Source: CAVXSP01 sp963764505 | Lineage (GTDB): Bacteria > Acidobacteriota > Vicinamibacteria > Vicinamibacterales > SCN-69-37 | Assembly (NCBI GenBank): GCA_963764505.1 | Contig: CAVXSP010000001.1 | Span: forward strand, 186,001-250,000 | Direction of reading: 5' to 3' | Length of the DNA stretch: 64,000 nucleotides | In this document: positions 1 through 9,112 of the stretch, piece by piece | Layout: every line of letters begins with the position of its first letter | How positions within the stretch are numbered: the stretch's first letter is position 1 | Made by a program: the position numbers and the translations under genes | Notes under the pieces: model-generated | What the model was told of the DNA's origin: nothing | What the model saw: only the letters and a program-made list of their open reading frames with translations | Databases searched by the model: none

Positions 1-760
1 TGTCATTCGACTTGGGAATCACCCGTTCGTAGGCGGGAAAGTTCGCGTCGATCTTGCGCGAGATCAGCAACCGATCGCCCGTGCGGAAGAACAGGTGGTT
101 CTCGCCCTGCGAGAACTCGACGGCTTCGCCGCTCTCGGCGAGCCGCGCGACTTCGTTGAGCGTCTTGCGCGGCAACAGCACCTCCGATCTCGCTCCCTTG
201 CCGGGGGACTCGTGCACGGAGATGAACGCCAGCCGGTGGCCGTCGGTCGCGACCATGCTCATCGAGTCCGGGCGCAGGACCAGTTGCGCGCCGTTGAGGA
301 AATAGCGCGTGTCCTCGCTCGTGATCGCGAACCGCGTGTGCGTGATCATGCGCTTCAGCGTGGCCGCCGGCAGCGTGGCTTCGCCCTCCCCCGCCTCCTG
401 CGGAGGCGTCGGGAATTCCGAGGCGGGCAGCGTCTGCATCCTCGATTCGAACCGATCGGCCGCCACCGTCACGCTCTTGCCGCCCTTGTCCTCCTCGATG
501 CGAATGTCCGTGTCCGGGAGCGCCCCGACAATCTCGAAGAGCTTCTTGGCCGGCAGTGTCAACGTCCCCGGCTTGGCGACGTTCGCTCCACACCGGCTGC
601 GGAGTCCCACGTCGAGGTCCGTCGCGAGCAGCGACACGCCGGCTCCGGACGCGTCAATCAGGACGTTGGCCAGAATCGGAATCGTGTTCTTCCTCTCGAC
701 GATGCCTTGCAGCAGGGACAGTTCCTTGAGCAGATCATTCTTGCGGACGACAAGCTCCAT
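1..760 (-). CDS. dnaN: DNA polymerase III beta sliding clamp, partial (C-terminus beyond window)
   Basis: This gene encodes the ring-shaped processivity clamp that tethers DNA polymerase III to DNA. The minus-strand frame opens with ATG at 758-760 and stays open to the window edge, giving about 253 of the roughly 370 residues usual for the family. The N-terminus (MELVVRKNDLL) and the internal stretches NTIPILANVLI and VATDGHRLAF are typical of clamp domains 1 and 2. It lies downstream of dnaA in the same direction, the classical dnaA-dnaN order, separated by about 290 bp of origin-like DNA. Upstream of the start there is only a weak purine-rich site. The identification is secure; only the third clamp domain is missing from view. 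Confidence 0.95.
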   Translation of the reverse strand, partial: MELVVRKNDLLKELSLLQGIVERKNTIPILANVLIDASGAGVSLLATDLDVGLRSRCGANVAKPGTLTLPAKKLFEIVGALPDTDIRIEEDKGGKSVTVAADRFESRMQTLPASEFPTPPQEAGEGEATLPAATLKRMITHTRFAITSEDTRYFLNGAQLVLRPDSMSMVATDGHRLAFISVHESPGKGARSEVLLPRKTLNEVARLAESGEAVEFSQGENHLFFRTGDRLLISRKIDANFPAYERVIPKSND

Positions 761-1051
761 AGGTGGGGGCGACCTCGGCTCCAAGCCCGCATGTCGAATA
801 CGGGGATCACTCAACCAGGGATCAAATTAGAGACGTACAAATTATAACAGTAAAAAGGGCCTGTTGGTACTCGAAACTACGCCAGTAAGCTCTTGAGGTT
901 CAGTGGGTTAACCTGTGGACGAATCGGCGGATTTCCGGCCGGGAATGGAGCCGCCGAGTGTGGAGAACCGGCCACCCATGGGTTCTCCACAATCGTGCAC
1001 ATCAGCCCCGTGTGGAAAACTTCGAGATGGTCCTCGCCAGGGGCGCATTCC
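761..1051. other. Candidate oriC part 1: DnaA-box cluster and AT-rich stretch between dnaN and dnaA
   Basis: This 290-bp gap has no gene. It holds a perfect match to the DnaA box (TGTGGAAAA, 1011-1019) and one-mismatch boxes at 959-967 (TGTGGAGAA) and 983-991 (TTCTCCACA), with a weaker one at 914-922. An unusually AT-rich stretch lies at about 821-856, a plausible unwinding element in this GC-rich genome. Together with the boxes on the other side of dnaA this suggests a bipartite origin. Box matches are seen directly; origin function is inferred from the dnaA context. Confidence 0.7.
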
Positions 1052-2398
1052 TCAGCGAATCGACTCCGAAAGCGTGTGGATGAGGCTGTGGAAAGCTGGA
1101 TCGCGGTGGCGCATCTCTTCGACCTTCTGGATCGAGTAGATGACGGTCGAGTGATGCTTTCCGCCGAAGCACTTGCCGATCTCCGGCAGCGAGGCGCCGG
1201 TCAGTGCCTTGCACAGATACATCGCGACCTGCCGCGGGATCGCAACGGACTTGCGGTTGTTGCGCGACTTCAAATCCGTGAGCTTCACCCGGTAGTACTC
1301 CGCGACGAACTTCTGGACGACTTCGATGGTGATGGTCTTTTCGTCGTACCGCAGCACGTCCCGGAGGACGTTCTGAGCCAGGCTCATGTTGATTGGCTGC
1401 CCCTTGAGCGACGCATAGGCGAGCAGCCGGACCAGCGAGCCCTCGAGCTCCCGGATGTTCGACTTGATGCGGCCGGCGATGAAGAGCGCGACGTCGTCGG
1501 GCAGCGGGACGCCCTCCGCCTCGGATTTGCGCTTCAGAATCGCGATCTTCGTCTCGAGATCCGGAGGCTGGATGTCGGCGATCAGCCCCCACTCGAACCT
1601 CGAGCGCAGCCGCTCCTCGAGCTCGTGGATCTGGTGCGGCGGGCAGTCGCTGCTCAGCACGATTTGCTTCTGGGCGTCGTGAAGGGCGTTGAACGTGTGG
1701 AAGAACTCCGTCTGCGTCCGTTCCTTGCCGACGATGAACTGAATGTCGTCCACCAGGAGCACGTCGACGCCGCGGTAGCGCTCGCGGAACTCGAGAATCC
1801 GATCGTAGCGGATCGCATTCACGACCTCGTTCATGAACCGTTCGGCGGAGATGTAGGTGAGCTTGAGCGACGGGTTGTGCGTCAGCACGTAGTGCCCGAT
1901 CGCGTGCATCAGGTGGGTCTTACCCAGCCCGACCCCGCCGTAGATGAAGAGCGGATTGTAGGACCGTGAAGGCGCTTCCGCGACGGCGCGGCAGGCCGCG
2001 TGCGCGAACTGGTTCGACGCGCCGACGATGAAGGTCTTGAACGAGTAGCGAGGGCTCAGCCCCAGCTGATCCGCCGTCTCCTCGGGGCCCCTCACCACGT
2101 CCGGGGGCTCCTCGTGGTCCTTCGGCGGCAGAACGGGCTGCAGATCGCGCGGCTCGAGGCTCTCGGGCACGAAACTGACGGTCGATTCCGGCCGGCCGAC
2201 CTCCGTCAGCGCCTCCTGGAGCACGCCGCCGTAGTGCTTCGTCAACCAGTCCACGACCATGGGATCGGTCACCCGGATCGACAGCGACTTCCCGTCGTCG
2301 GTCAACAGGGACGTGTTCTTGAACCAGGTGTGGTAGCTGTACCGGTTGACCTTGGTCTCGATGCGAGCGAGAACCTTGTCCCAGATCGTGCCAATCAT
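1052..2398 (-). CDS. dnaA: Chromosomal replication initiator protein DnaA
   Basis: This is the AAA+ ATPase that binds DnaA boxes and opens the replication origin. I chose the ATG at 2396-2398, giving 448 residues and a family-typical N-terminus (MIGTIWDKVLARIE). A TTG 90 bp upstream would add an unlikely extension. Domain I (about 1-85) is followed by an acidic linker. The AAA+ core has Walker A GGVGLGK at residues 154-160 and Walker B LLVDDIQF. The C-terminal domain IV carries the box-binding helix-turn-helix and the signature GGKHHSTVIYS. DnaA boxes lie on both sides of the gene, so autoregulation is likely. Nothing is missing. Confidence 0.98.
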   Translation of the reverse strand: MIGTIWDKVLARIETKVNRYSYHTWFKNTSLLTDDGKSLSIRVTDPMVVDWLTKHYGGVLQEALTEVGRPESTVSFVPESLEPRDLQPVLPPKDHEEPPDVVRGPEETADQLGLSPRYSFKTFIVGASNQFAHAACRAVAEAPSRSYNPLFIYGGVGLGKTHLMHAIGHYVLTHNPSLKLTYISAERFMNEVVNAIRYDRILEFRERYRGVDVLLVDDIQFIVGKERTQTEFFHTFNALHDAQKQIVLSSDCPPHQIHELEERLRSRFEWGLIADIQPPDLETKIAILKRKSEAEGVPLPDDVALFIAGRIKSNIRELEGSLVRLLAYASLKGQPINMSLAQNVLRDVLRYDEKTITIEVVQKFVAEYYRVKLTDLKSRNNRKSVAIPRQVAMYLCKALTGASLPEIGKCFGGKHHSTVIYSIQKVEEMRHRDPAFHSLIHTLSESIR

Positions 2399-2580
2399 GC
2401 TGAAAACCTGCGAGCTCTGACCACCTGGAGGGACTTTCGCCCCGGTTGACGCCTGACAGACGGTTTCGGGCCGAATCACGTCACGCAACGGGCTGGTAAC
2501 ATTGGCGTCACCCTCTTTCGCCTGCCAGGAAGTCCTGCCAAAATAAGGGTTTGTGAGGACTCTCGTTCAAAAACCCCCGG

Positions 2581-2612
2581 ATTTCCACAGGTTTTTCCAC
2601 AGGTGTGGAAAA
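2581..2612. other. Candidate oriC part 2: DnaA-box trio upstream of dnaA
   Basis: The 391-bp gap between the dnaA start and rpmH holds a tight cluster: ATTTCCACA at 2581-2589 (one mismatch to the consensus), a perfect TTTTCCACA at 2593-2601, and its inverted partner TGTGGAAAA at 2604-2612. The last two form a near-palindromic pair with a 2-bp gap. They lie upstream of dnaA on its 5' side and also upstream of the rpmH promoter, so they could serve the origin, dnaA autoregulation, or both. The remainder of the gap (2399-2580, 2613-2714) shows no gene. Confidence 0.7.
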
Positions 2613-2714
2613 CTCCGACCGATCAGGGTTCGGCGGGGAAGGACGGCGAATCTACCATAAGGCCGAAGGCCACACAATGACCGCCAGACGCCGGCCGGCG
2701 GACGGGCCCGTCGA

Positions 2715-2744
2715 TTGACAGCAATTTCGTCCGTTCGTTAAGAT
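2715..2744 (+). promoter_or_regulatory. Sigma-70-type promoter for rpmH-rnpA-yidD-yidC
   Basis: A -35 box TTGACA (2715-2720) and a -10 box TAAGAT (2739-2744) are separated by 18 bp and lie about 46 bp before the rpmH start. The -35 is a perfect consensus match and the -10 is close. Nothing else upstream competes, so this probably drives the plus-strand ribosomal-protein, RNase P and membrane-insertase cluster. Confidence 0.65.
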
Positions 2745-2790
2745 CAAGTGTTTCTCCAACGGTTCGAGCGCCAGTCGGGAGTCCATCCGC

Positions 2791-2934
2791 ATGAAGAGAA
2801 CCTATCAACCGAACCGCCGTCATCGCCGGCGTACCCATGGTTTCCTCGTGCGGATGCACACGAAGAACGGACGCCACGTGCTCAAACGGCGCCGGGCCAA
2901 GGGCCGGAAGCGGTTGACCGTCAGTTCCCGCTGA
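2791..2934 (+). CDS. rpmH: 50S ribosomal protein L34
   Basis: L34 is a tiny, highly basic protein of the large ribosomal subunit. The 47-residue product begins MKRTYQPNRRHRRRTHGF and ends in a lysine/arginine-rich tail, matching the family closely in length and sequence. It is the first gene of the plus-strand cluster, directly after a consensus promoter, and is followed 31 bp later by rnpA, the near-universal bacterial arrangement beside dnaA. The gene is short enough to be missed by automatic callers. Confidence 0.97.
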   Translation: MKRTYQPNRRHRRRTHGFLVRMHTKNGRHVLKRRRAKGRKRLTVSSR

Positions 2935-2965
2935 GGGCCGCGTCGACGGGATTCGGCCTTCCAAT

Positions 2966-3319
2966 GTGTCCGCGCAATTTCCTTCTGCTGTCCGTCTCAA
3001 GACGCGGCGCGAGTTCAGCGCGGTCCAGGATCGCGGGCGCCGTGTCTCGACCAAGTACATGACGCTGCTCGGGCAGCCGAACCGCGGAGATCACGATCGG
3101 CTGGGCATCATCGCCTCTCGCCGGCTCGGTGGCGCGGTGGTGCGCAATCGCGCGAAGCGCCGGCTGCGGGAGTTGTTCCGACGTCAACGGTCCGATGGGG
3201 CGACAGCGGGCCCGCTCGACGTCGTGGTGATTCCGCGCCGCGAGCTCCTGATCGCGCCCTTCCCGGCAATCGAAGCAGACTTCCGCGCGGGACTCCGACG
3301 ACTGAGGGGGCTCCGATGA
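2966..3319 (+). CDS. rnpA: Ribonuclease P protein component
   Basis: This is the basic protein subunit that assists the RNase P RNA in maturing tRNA 5' ends. The 117-residue product contains LKTRREFSAVQDRGRR near the N-terminus and the family signature RNRAKRRLRELFR around residues 57-70. The likely start is GTG at 2966; an ATG two bases upstream is out of frame, so the exact start is less certain. The stop codon overlaps the yidD start as ATGA (3316-3319), which implies translational coupling. The position between rpmH and yidD is standard. Confidence 0.95.
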   Translation: MSAQFPSAVRLKTRREFSAVQDRGRRVSTKYMTLLGQPNRGDHDRLGIIASRRLGGAVVRNRAKRRLRELFRRQRSDGATAGPLDVVVIPRRELLIAPFPAIEADFRAGLRRLRGLR

Positions 3320-3591
3320 CGACGACTGGGCGCCTGGCGTTGATGGCGGTGCGGACGTATCAGCTGCTGCTCGGACCCTTCACGGGCGGCGCGTGCCGAT
3401 TCGAGCCGTCCTGTTCGGTCTACGCCATGCAGGCGATCGAGCTGCACGGGGCCGCCAGAGGAGCCTGGCTCGCGGTCCGCCGGCTGGCGCGGTGTCATCC
3501 TCTGTCGCGAGCCGGCTTCGACCCGGTACCCCGCACCCTCGCGGACGATCCAGGTTCGGCGCCGGTGGACTCCGCTGCGCCGGGTCGTTGA
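3316..3591 (+). CDS. yidD: Membrane protein insertion efficiency factor YidD
   Basis: YidD is a small membrane-associated protein that aids YidC-dependent insertion of inner-membrane proteins. The 91-residue product has the family core with YQLLLGPFTGGACRFEPSCS followed by the YAMQAIELHG helix, including the conserved cysteines, and the later RRLARCHPL segment. Its ATG overlaps the rnpA stop, and yidC begins 5 bp after its own stop, so rnpA-yidD-yidC are almost certainly co-translated. The C-terminal proline/alanine-rich tail is not conserved in the family. Confidence 0.94.
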   Translation: MTTTGRLALMAVRTYQLLLGPFTGGACRFEPSCSVYAMQAIELHGAARGAWLAVRRLARCHPLSRAGFDPVPRTLADDPGSAPVDSAAPGR

Positions 3592-3595
3592 GTTC

Positions 3596-5332
3596 ATGGA
3601 AAAGCGCGTCTTTCTCGCAATCTTCCTGTCGTTCGCGGTACTCGTCGTGTACCAGGCGTATTTCTCGCCTCCGCCGCCGGCGGCCGGCCAGGAGAAGACG
3701 AACGCCTCCCCGATCGCCAAGGCGCCAGGCACTCCAGCGGCAGTGCCGCCGGGTCAGCCGTCTGCACCAGCACCTGCACCTGCACCTGCGCCGCCAGCGT
3801 CACAGCCGGCCGCGTCGCCGGCCGACGTGAGCGCCGCCGCGGCCCAGGACATCGTCGTCGAGACCGACACGGTCTCGGCCGTCTTCACCACGCACGGCGC
3901 CGCGCTGAAGAGCTGGAAGCTGAAGCGCTATTTCGATGCCGAGCACCGGCCGCTCGACCTGGTGCCGGCGAACATCCCGGACTCGTTCGCCAGGCCGTTC
4001 ACGCTGGCGACCGACGATCCGGCCGTCTCTGCGACGCTCGCCTCGGCGTTGTTCAAGCCCAGCGCCGAGTCGCTGTCGCTGGGGAAGGGCGCGGGCACCC
4101 TCGAGTTCGAGTATCAGGACGCGAGCGGGCTCATCGCGCGCAAGACCTTCGAATTCAGGCCGGACGGCCACGCCTACCTCGTGCGCCTTCACGCCTCGGT
4201 TCTCATTGGAGGAAAGGCGCAGCCCGTCGTCGTGCAGTGGGGACCGGGCGTCGGCCTGGGATTCAACCCGGACGGGTCGCGCGCATTTCCGATGCGGGCG
4301 ATCCAGCTCGGCACGAAGATGCAGCGGCTGTCCGCTTCGAATCTGGAGAAGCAGTCGCGGTACGAGGGCGCGTTCCGATTCGCGGGGATCGAGGATCAGT
4401 ATTTTCTGTCGGCGGCACTCCCTCAGCGCCAGCCGGAGTCCCAGACCATTCGGGTCAGCTATCAGCCCCTCTCGCTGCCGGTGCCGAACGACCCGGAGAA
4501 CCGGACGCGGGCCTTCGTCGCCTACAGCGTCCGCACGGCCGGCCCGGCGTCGCTGGCCTTCTACATGGGCCCCAAGGATCTCGACACGCTCCGCGCGGTC
4601 GATCCAGAGCTCACCGGGGCGATCGACTTCGGCATGTTCCGGTTCCTGGTGGTTCCGCTGCTCCAGGCGCTGAAGTGGATCAACCACTATCTCGGCAATT
4701 ACGGCTGGTCGATCGTCGTCCTGACGGTGTTCATCAACCTGGCGATCTTCCCGCTGCGGCATCGCAGCATGGTGTCGATGCGGAAGATGCAGGCGCTGCA
4801 GCCGGAGGTCAAGTCCATTCAGGACCGGTACGCGAAGTACAAGATCACCGACCCGGAGCGCCAGAAGATGAACCAGGAGATGATGGCGCTCTACAAACAG
4901 CGCGGCGTCAACCCTGCGAGCGGGTGCGTGCCCATGGTGCTGACGATGCCGGTGCTCTTCGCGTTCTACTCGATGCTGAACGGCTCGATCGAGCTGCGGG
5001 GCGCGCCGTTCTTCGGTTGGCTCCACGACCTGTCGCTCAAGGATCCCTACTACATCACGCCGATTCTCATGGGCGTGACGATGTTCTGGCAGCAGCGAAT
5101 GATGCCGTCGACCGCCGACCCCGTGCAGCAGAAGATGTTCCTGCTGATGCCGGTCATCTTCACGACGATGTTCCTGGCGGCGCCCAGTGGCCTCGTGGTC
5201 TACTGGTTCATCAGCAACCTTCTGGCAATCGGGCAGCAGTACACGACCAATCGCATGATCGGGCCCCCGCCGGCCCGTCTGGCGCCCGCGCGTCCGCTCA
5301 AGTCGGTCGGGCAGGGCCGCACCCGGGCCTGA
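3596..5332 (+). CDS. yidC: Membrane protein insertase YidC (Oxa1 family)
   Basis: YidC inserts and folds inner-membrane proteins, alone or with SecYEG. The 578-residue protein has an N-terminal membrane anchor (FLAIFLSFAVLVVYQAYF, about 6-23), a Pro/Ala-rich linker with AP repeats (about 45-75), the large periplasmic beta domain seen in Gram-negative YidC, and a C-terminal insertase core with five predicted membrane segments beginning near residue 350. The cytoplasmic helical hairpin RHRSMVSMRKMQALQPEVK and the motif GCVPMVLTMPVLFAFY are typical. The periplasmic domain supports a diderm cell envelope. The gene is coupled to yidD upstream and jag lies 19 bp downstream. Confidence 0.97.
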   Translation: MEKRVFLAIFLSFAVLVVYQAYFSPPPPAAGQEKTNASPIAKAPGTPAAVPPGQPSAPAPAPAPAPPASQPAASPADVSAAAAQDIVVETDTVSAVFTTHGAALKSWKLKRYFDAEHRPLDLVPANIPDSFARPFTLATDDPAVSATLASALFKPSAESLSLGKGAGTLEFEYQDASGLIARKTFEFRPDGHAYLVRLHASVLIGGKAQPVVVQWGPGVGLGFNPDGSRAFPMRAIQLGTKMQRLSASNLEKQSRYEGAFRFAGIEDQYFLSAALPQRQPESQTIRVSYQPLSLPVPNDPENRTRAFVAYSVRTAGPASLAFYMGPKDLDTLRAVDPELTGAIDFGMFRFLVVPLLQALKWINHYLGNYGWSIVVLTVFINLAIFPLRHRSMVSMRKMQALQPEVKSIQDRYAKYKITDPERQKMNQEMMALYKQRGVNPASGCVPMVLTMPVLFAFYSMLNGSIELRGAPFFGWLHDLSLKDPYYITPILMGVTMFWQQRMMPSTADPVQQKMFLLMPVIFTTMFLAAPSGLVVYWFISNLLAIGQQYTTNRMIGPPPARLAPARPLKSVGQGRTRA

Positions 5333-5351
5333 GCGCAAAGGACTCCGCAAA

Positions 5352-5807
5352 ATGGACGCAGGGATCGACGCGAAGGTCATCGAGCTCGTCCAGCAGGTGC
5401 TCGGAGCGATGGGGCTGCATCTCGATGTCGACCTCGAGGAGATGCCGGACAACACCCGGTTGAATCTCACCGGCGAAGGCGCGGACGTATTGCTCAGGCG
5501 CAAGGGCGAAGCGTTGGACGCCCTGCAGGTCATCGTCAACGCCGTGTTCCGCCGGGACGCGCGGGGCGAGCGGCATTTCGTGGTCGATGCGCTCGGGTTC
5601 CGCAAGGGGAAGGACGCCGAGCTGCGTCAGATGGCGCGCTTCCTGATGGAGAAGACGAAGACCACGGGCGCACCGCAGGAGATGGGTCCGCTCAATCCCT
5701 ACGCCCGCCGCATCGTGCACCTGACCGTGGCGGAGGACGCCGAGCTGTCGTCGGAGAGCATGGGCGACGCGTTCCTGAAGAGCATCGTCATTTCGAGAAA
5801 ACGGTAG
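5352..5807 (+). CDS. jag: Jag/KhpB RNA-binding protein (KH and R3H domains)
   Basis: Jag (KhpB) proteins are cytoplasmic single-stranded RNA-binding proteins, usually encoded next to yidC. The 151-residue product is short and lacks the long N-terminal Jag domain of some homologues. A KH-like region covers about residues 40-85 (GADVLLRRKGEALDALQVIV) and an R3H domain follows, with the signature MGPLNPYARRIVH near residues 110-122. The gene lies 19 bp after yidC and 40 bp before mnmE. RNA binding is known for the family; the targets here are unknown. Confidence 0.93.
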   Translation: MDAGIDAKVIELVQQVLGAMGLHLDVDLEEMPDNTRLNLTGEGADVLLRRKGEALDALQVIVNAVFRRDARGERHFVVDALGFRKGKDAELRQMARFLMEKTKTTGAPQEMGPLNPYARRIVHLTVAEDAELSSESMGDAFLKSIVISRKR

Positions 5808-5847
5808 GCCGCCCGGGTGCCGGTCCTCGAGGCCTGGAGTCGGGGCC

Positions 5848-7218
5848 ATGTTCTCTACCGCTGACACGATCGTGGCGATTGCGACGCCTCCGGGGCGAGG
5901 CGGCCTCGGCGTCGTGCGGCTGTCGGGCGAGGACGCCACGCGGGTCGCGCGCATGCTCGTGGGGCGCACGCGGCCTCTCGCGCCTCGACGCGCGACGTTC
6001 GCCAGGATTCTCGAGCCCGGCGCTGACGGCGGCGCGCGGGCGCTCGATCAGGTCGTCGTCACCTGGTTCGCGGGTCCCCGCTCCTACACCGGCGAGGATG
6101 TCGTCGAGATCAGCGCACACGGCAGTCCCCTGCTGCTCCAGCGCATCGTCGAGCTCGCGATGGGAGCGGGCGCTCGTCTCGCCGAGCCTGGAGAGTTCAC
6201 GTTGCGGGCGTATCTCCACGGACGGATCGACCTGCCGCAGGCCGAGGCGGTTGCGGACCTGGTCGAGGCCGTGACGCCGCTGCAGGCGCGCGTCGCCATG
6301 GACCAGCTCGAGGGCACGCTCACCGGTGGCCTTGCGCGCATCGACGGCGCCATCTTCGACCTGTCCGCGCGGCTCGAGGCGTCGCTCGACTTCCCCGAGG
6401 AAGGATTCCACTTCGTCACGACGGAGGAGGCGCGCGCGGAGCTGATCCGGGTCCGGGAGGCGCTCGCCGCGCTCGCACGCCAGGGCCGAACGGGCCGGCT
6501 CGTCCGGGAGGGCCGGCTCGTGGTCATCACCGGTCCGCCGAACGCGGGAAAGTCGAGCCTCTTCAACGCGCTCGTCGGGTCCGCGCGTGCGATCGTCACG
6601 GAGCTGCCGGGGACGACCCGCGACGTGCTGACCGAAGTGGTCGACGTTCTCGGATTCGCCGTGACGCTGGTCGACACGGCGGGACTTCGCGAGGCGATCG
6701 ATGCGATCGAGGTCGAAGGGATCGAGCGCGCACGACAGGCGCAGCAGGTGGCGGCGCTCGGGCTGCTGGTCCTCGACGGCGCCGCACCGCTCTCCGTCGC
6801 CGACCGGAATCTCGCCGCCCGCCGCGATGGCGACACGTTGATCGTCGCGAGCAAGGCGGATCTGCCGCGCCGATGGATCGCCGCGGATCTCGAGCGCCCG
6901 GAGGCGTCGGTCATCGACGTGTCGGCGCTGACCGGCCTCGGACTGGATCGCCTGCGAACGACCATCGCGGCCAGGCTCTCCGGGTCCGAAGAGTTGCGGG
7001 ATCCGCCGCGCATCTCGAACGTGCGGCATCTGGCGCTTCTGGCCGACGCATCGGCCGCGGTGGAACGCGCCGAGCAGGCGCTGGCGGCCGGCGCGACGGA
7101 GGAGCTGGTGCTCGCCGAGCTGGGGGCCGCGCGCCGCGCGCTCGAAGAGATCACCGGTCGCCGGACGCCGGACGACTTGCTGCGTCACATCTTCTCGAGG
7201 TTCTGTGTGGGCAAATGA
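5848..7218 (+). CDS. mnmE: tRNA modification GTPase MnmE
   Basis: MnmE works with MnmG to install the 5-carboxymethylaminomethyl group on U34 of certain tRNAs. The 456-residue protein has the N-terminal formyl-THF-binding domain (including YTGEDVVEISAHG), a helical domain, and an inserted Ras-like G domain with the P-loop GPPNAGKSSLF near residue 230, G2 PGTTRD, G3 DTAGLRE and a G4-like SKAD. The C-terminus FCVGK retains the catalytic cysteine of the CxGK motif. mnmG starts 18 bp downstream, so both subunits of the complex are made together. Confidence 0.97.
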   Translation: MFSTADTIVAIATPPGRGGLGVVRLSGEDATRVARMLVGRTRPLAPRRATFARILEPGADGGARALDQVVVTWFAGPRSYTGEDVVEISAHGSPLLLQRIVELAMGAGARLAEPGEFTLRAYLHGRIDLPQAEAVADLVEAVTPLQARVAMDQLEGTLTGGLARIDGAIFDLSARLEASLDFPEEGFHFVTTEEARAELIRVREALAALARQGRTGRLVREGRLVVITGPPNAGKSSLFNALVGSARAIVTELPGTTRDVLTEVVDVLGFAVTLVDTAGLREAIDAIEVEGIERARQAQQVAALGLLVLDGAAPLSVADRNLAARRDGDTLIVASKADLPRRWIAADLERPEASVIDVSALTGLGLDRLRTTIAARLSGSEELRDPPRISNVRHLALLADASAAVERAEQALAAGATEELVLAELGAARRALEEITGRRTPDDLLRHIFSRFCVGK

Positions 7219-7236
7219 GCGCGAGCGTCATACCGG

Positions 7237-9112
7237 ATGAAGTCCGAGCCTCCTGATTTCGACGTCCTCGTCGTGGGCGCGGGGCACGCGGGTTGCGAGG
7301 CGGCCTGGTCCGCCGCCCGTCTCGGATGCCGCGTGGGCCTGGTCACCCTGTCGGCCGAAACCGTCGCGCTCATGCCGTGCAACCCTGCGATCGGCGGGAC
7401 CGCGAAGGGCCATCTCGTGCGCGAAATCGACGCGATGGGCGGGCTGATGGGCCGTGCCATCGACGCCACGGGCATTCAGTTCAAGCTCCTGAACCGGAGC
7501 CGCGGCCCGGCCGTCTGGTCGCCGCGCGCGCAGGCGGACAAGCGGCGCTATGGCGCCTGGGTGCGGGAGATGCTGTCGGAGGAGCCCAACATCACGTGGC
7601 TGTTCCGACGGGCCGGCCGAATCCTGATCGACGGAGGTCGGGTGGCCGGACTGGCGTTCGAGGACGGCGGCTCCTTGCGCTGCGGCGCGCTGGTCGTCAC
7701 GACGGGGACGTTCCTCAACGGCCTCGTGCACATCGGAGACGAACGCCGTCCGTCCGGGCGCGCGGGAGAGCCGCCGACCAGGGAGCTCGCCGAATCGCTG
7801 CGGGGCGTCGGCTTCGCCATGGGGCGCCTCAAGACGGGGACACCGCCGAGACTCGACCGTGGCACCATCGACTTCTCGCAGTTTCCCGTCGAGCGCGGCG
7901 ACGATCCCATCGTCCCGTTCTCGTTCCGATCGGGCGCGATCGCGCGCGCCCAGATCGACTGCCACCTGGTCCATACGACGGAGCGCGTCCGGGATCTCGT
8001 GCGCGAGAACATCGGCCGGTCGCCCCTCTACAACGGCCAGATCACGGGCGTGGGCCCGCGCTACTGCCCGTCGCTCGAGGACAAGGTCATGCGCTTTCCG
8101 GACAAGGAGCGCCATCAGATCTTTCTCGAGCCGGAGGGGCTCGACACGCCGGAGATCTACGTCAACGGCCTCTCGATGAGCCTTCCCCGCGACGTGCAGG
8201 AGGCCATCGTGCACGCGCTGCCTGGCCTGGAGCGGGCGACCATCCTTCGGTACGCCTATGCGGTCGAGTACCGACTTCATCCAGCCGACGGAGCTTGCTC
8301 GCTCGCTCGAGACCAAGCGGCTGCCCGGGCTGTTCCTCGCCGGCCAGATCAACGGGACGTCGGGGTACGAAGAGGCCGCGGCGCAGGGACTGATGGCCGG
8401 GATCAATGCGGGCCGTGCGGTCCGGAAACTGCAGCCGATCGTGCTGGGGCGCGACGAGGCCTATATCGGCATTCTGATCGACGACCTCGTCACGCAGGGC
8501 TGCCTCGAACCGTATCGAATGTTCACGTCGCGGGCGGAGTTCCGGCTCCTCCTGCGGATTGACAATGCCGACCTCCGCTTGACGCCGCTCGCTCGAAGGA
8601 TCGGACTGGCCGACGAGGGCCGATGGGCCCAGTTCGAGGAGCGCCGCGCGCGACTCGAGCGGAACCGGCAGCGTGCGCGCACGACCCGCGTGCGGATCGG
8701 CGACGACGTGCTGACGGCCGAGCAGGCGCTGAGCAGGCCGGCGGTGACGACGGCCGCGCTCGCGACGCAGGGGTTTGCGCTCGAGGTCGATCCGGCCGCC
8801 GGGCACCTGGATGTCGCGACGATCGAGGCCGAGCTGAAGTACGCGGGGTACCTCAAGCGGGACGAGGCACAGCGCGTGCGTACGAGCGCCCTGGAATCGC
8901 GGGCGATCCCCACGTCGTTCGAGTACCGCGGAATTCCGGGGCTTTCGCGCGAGGTCGTCGAACGACTCTCCGCCGTCCGGCCGTCCACGATCGGCCAGGC
9001 GGGGCGGGTGCCCGGCGTCACGCCGGCGGCGGTGGCGATTCTCGCCGCGCGCCTCACTCGGGCGGGCCGGATCGCGCCTCGCACAGCGGCCAGGGGCCGT
9101 GATTCTCACTGA
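7237..9112 (+). CDS. mnmG: tRNA uridine-5-carboxymethylaminomethyl modification enzyme MnmG, frameshifted
   Basis: MnmG is the FAD-dependent partner of MnmE. The N-terminal part has the dinucleotide-binding motif VVGAGHAGCEAAW near residue 10 and the family signature MPCNPAIGGTAKGHL. The frame is then lost: after RYAYAVEY the next in-frame codons give RLHPADGA, whereas the +2 frame gives the expected DFIQPTELARSLETKR and GLFLAGQINGTSGYEEAAAQ. An extra C at about 8272 explains this exactly. With it removed, the product is 624 residues, the usual family length, and the C-terminal domain is intact. The break is either a sequencing insertion or a recent null mutation. Confidence 0.93.

Noticed and set aside
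2399..2488. N-terminal extension of DnaA from a TTG start
   Set aside because: The additional 30 residues do not resemble DnaA domain I, and the ATG at 2398 gives the family-typical start.
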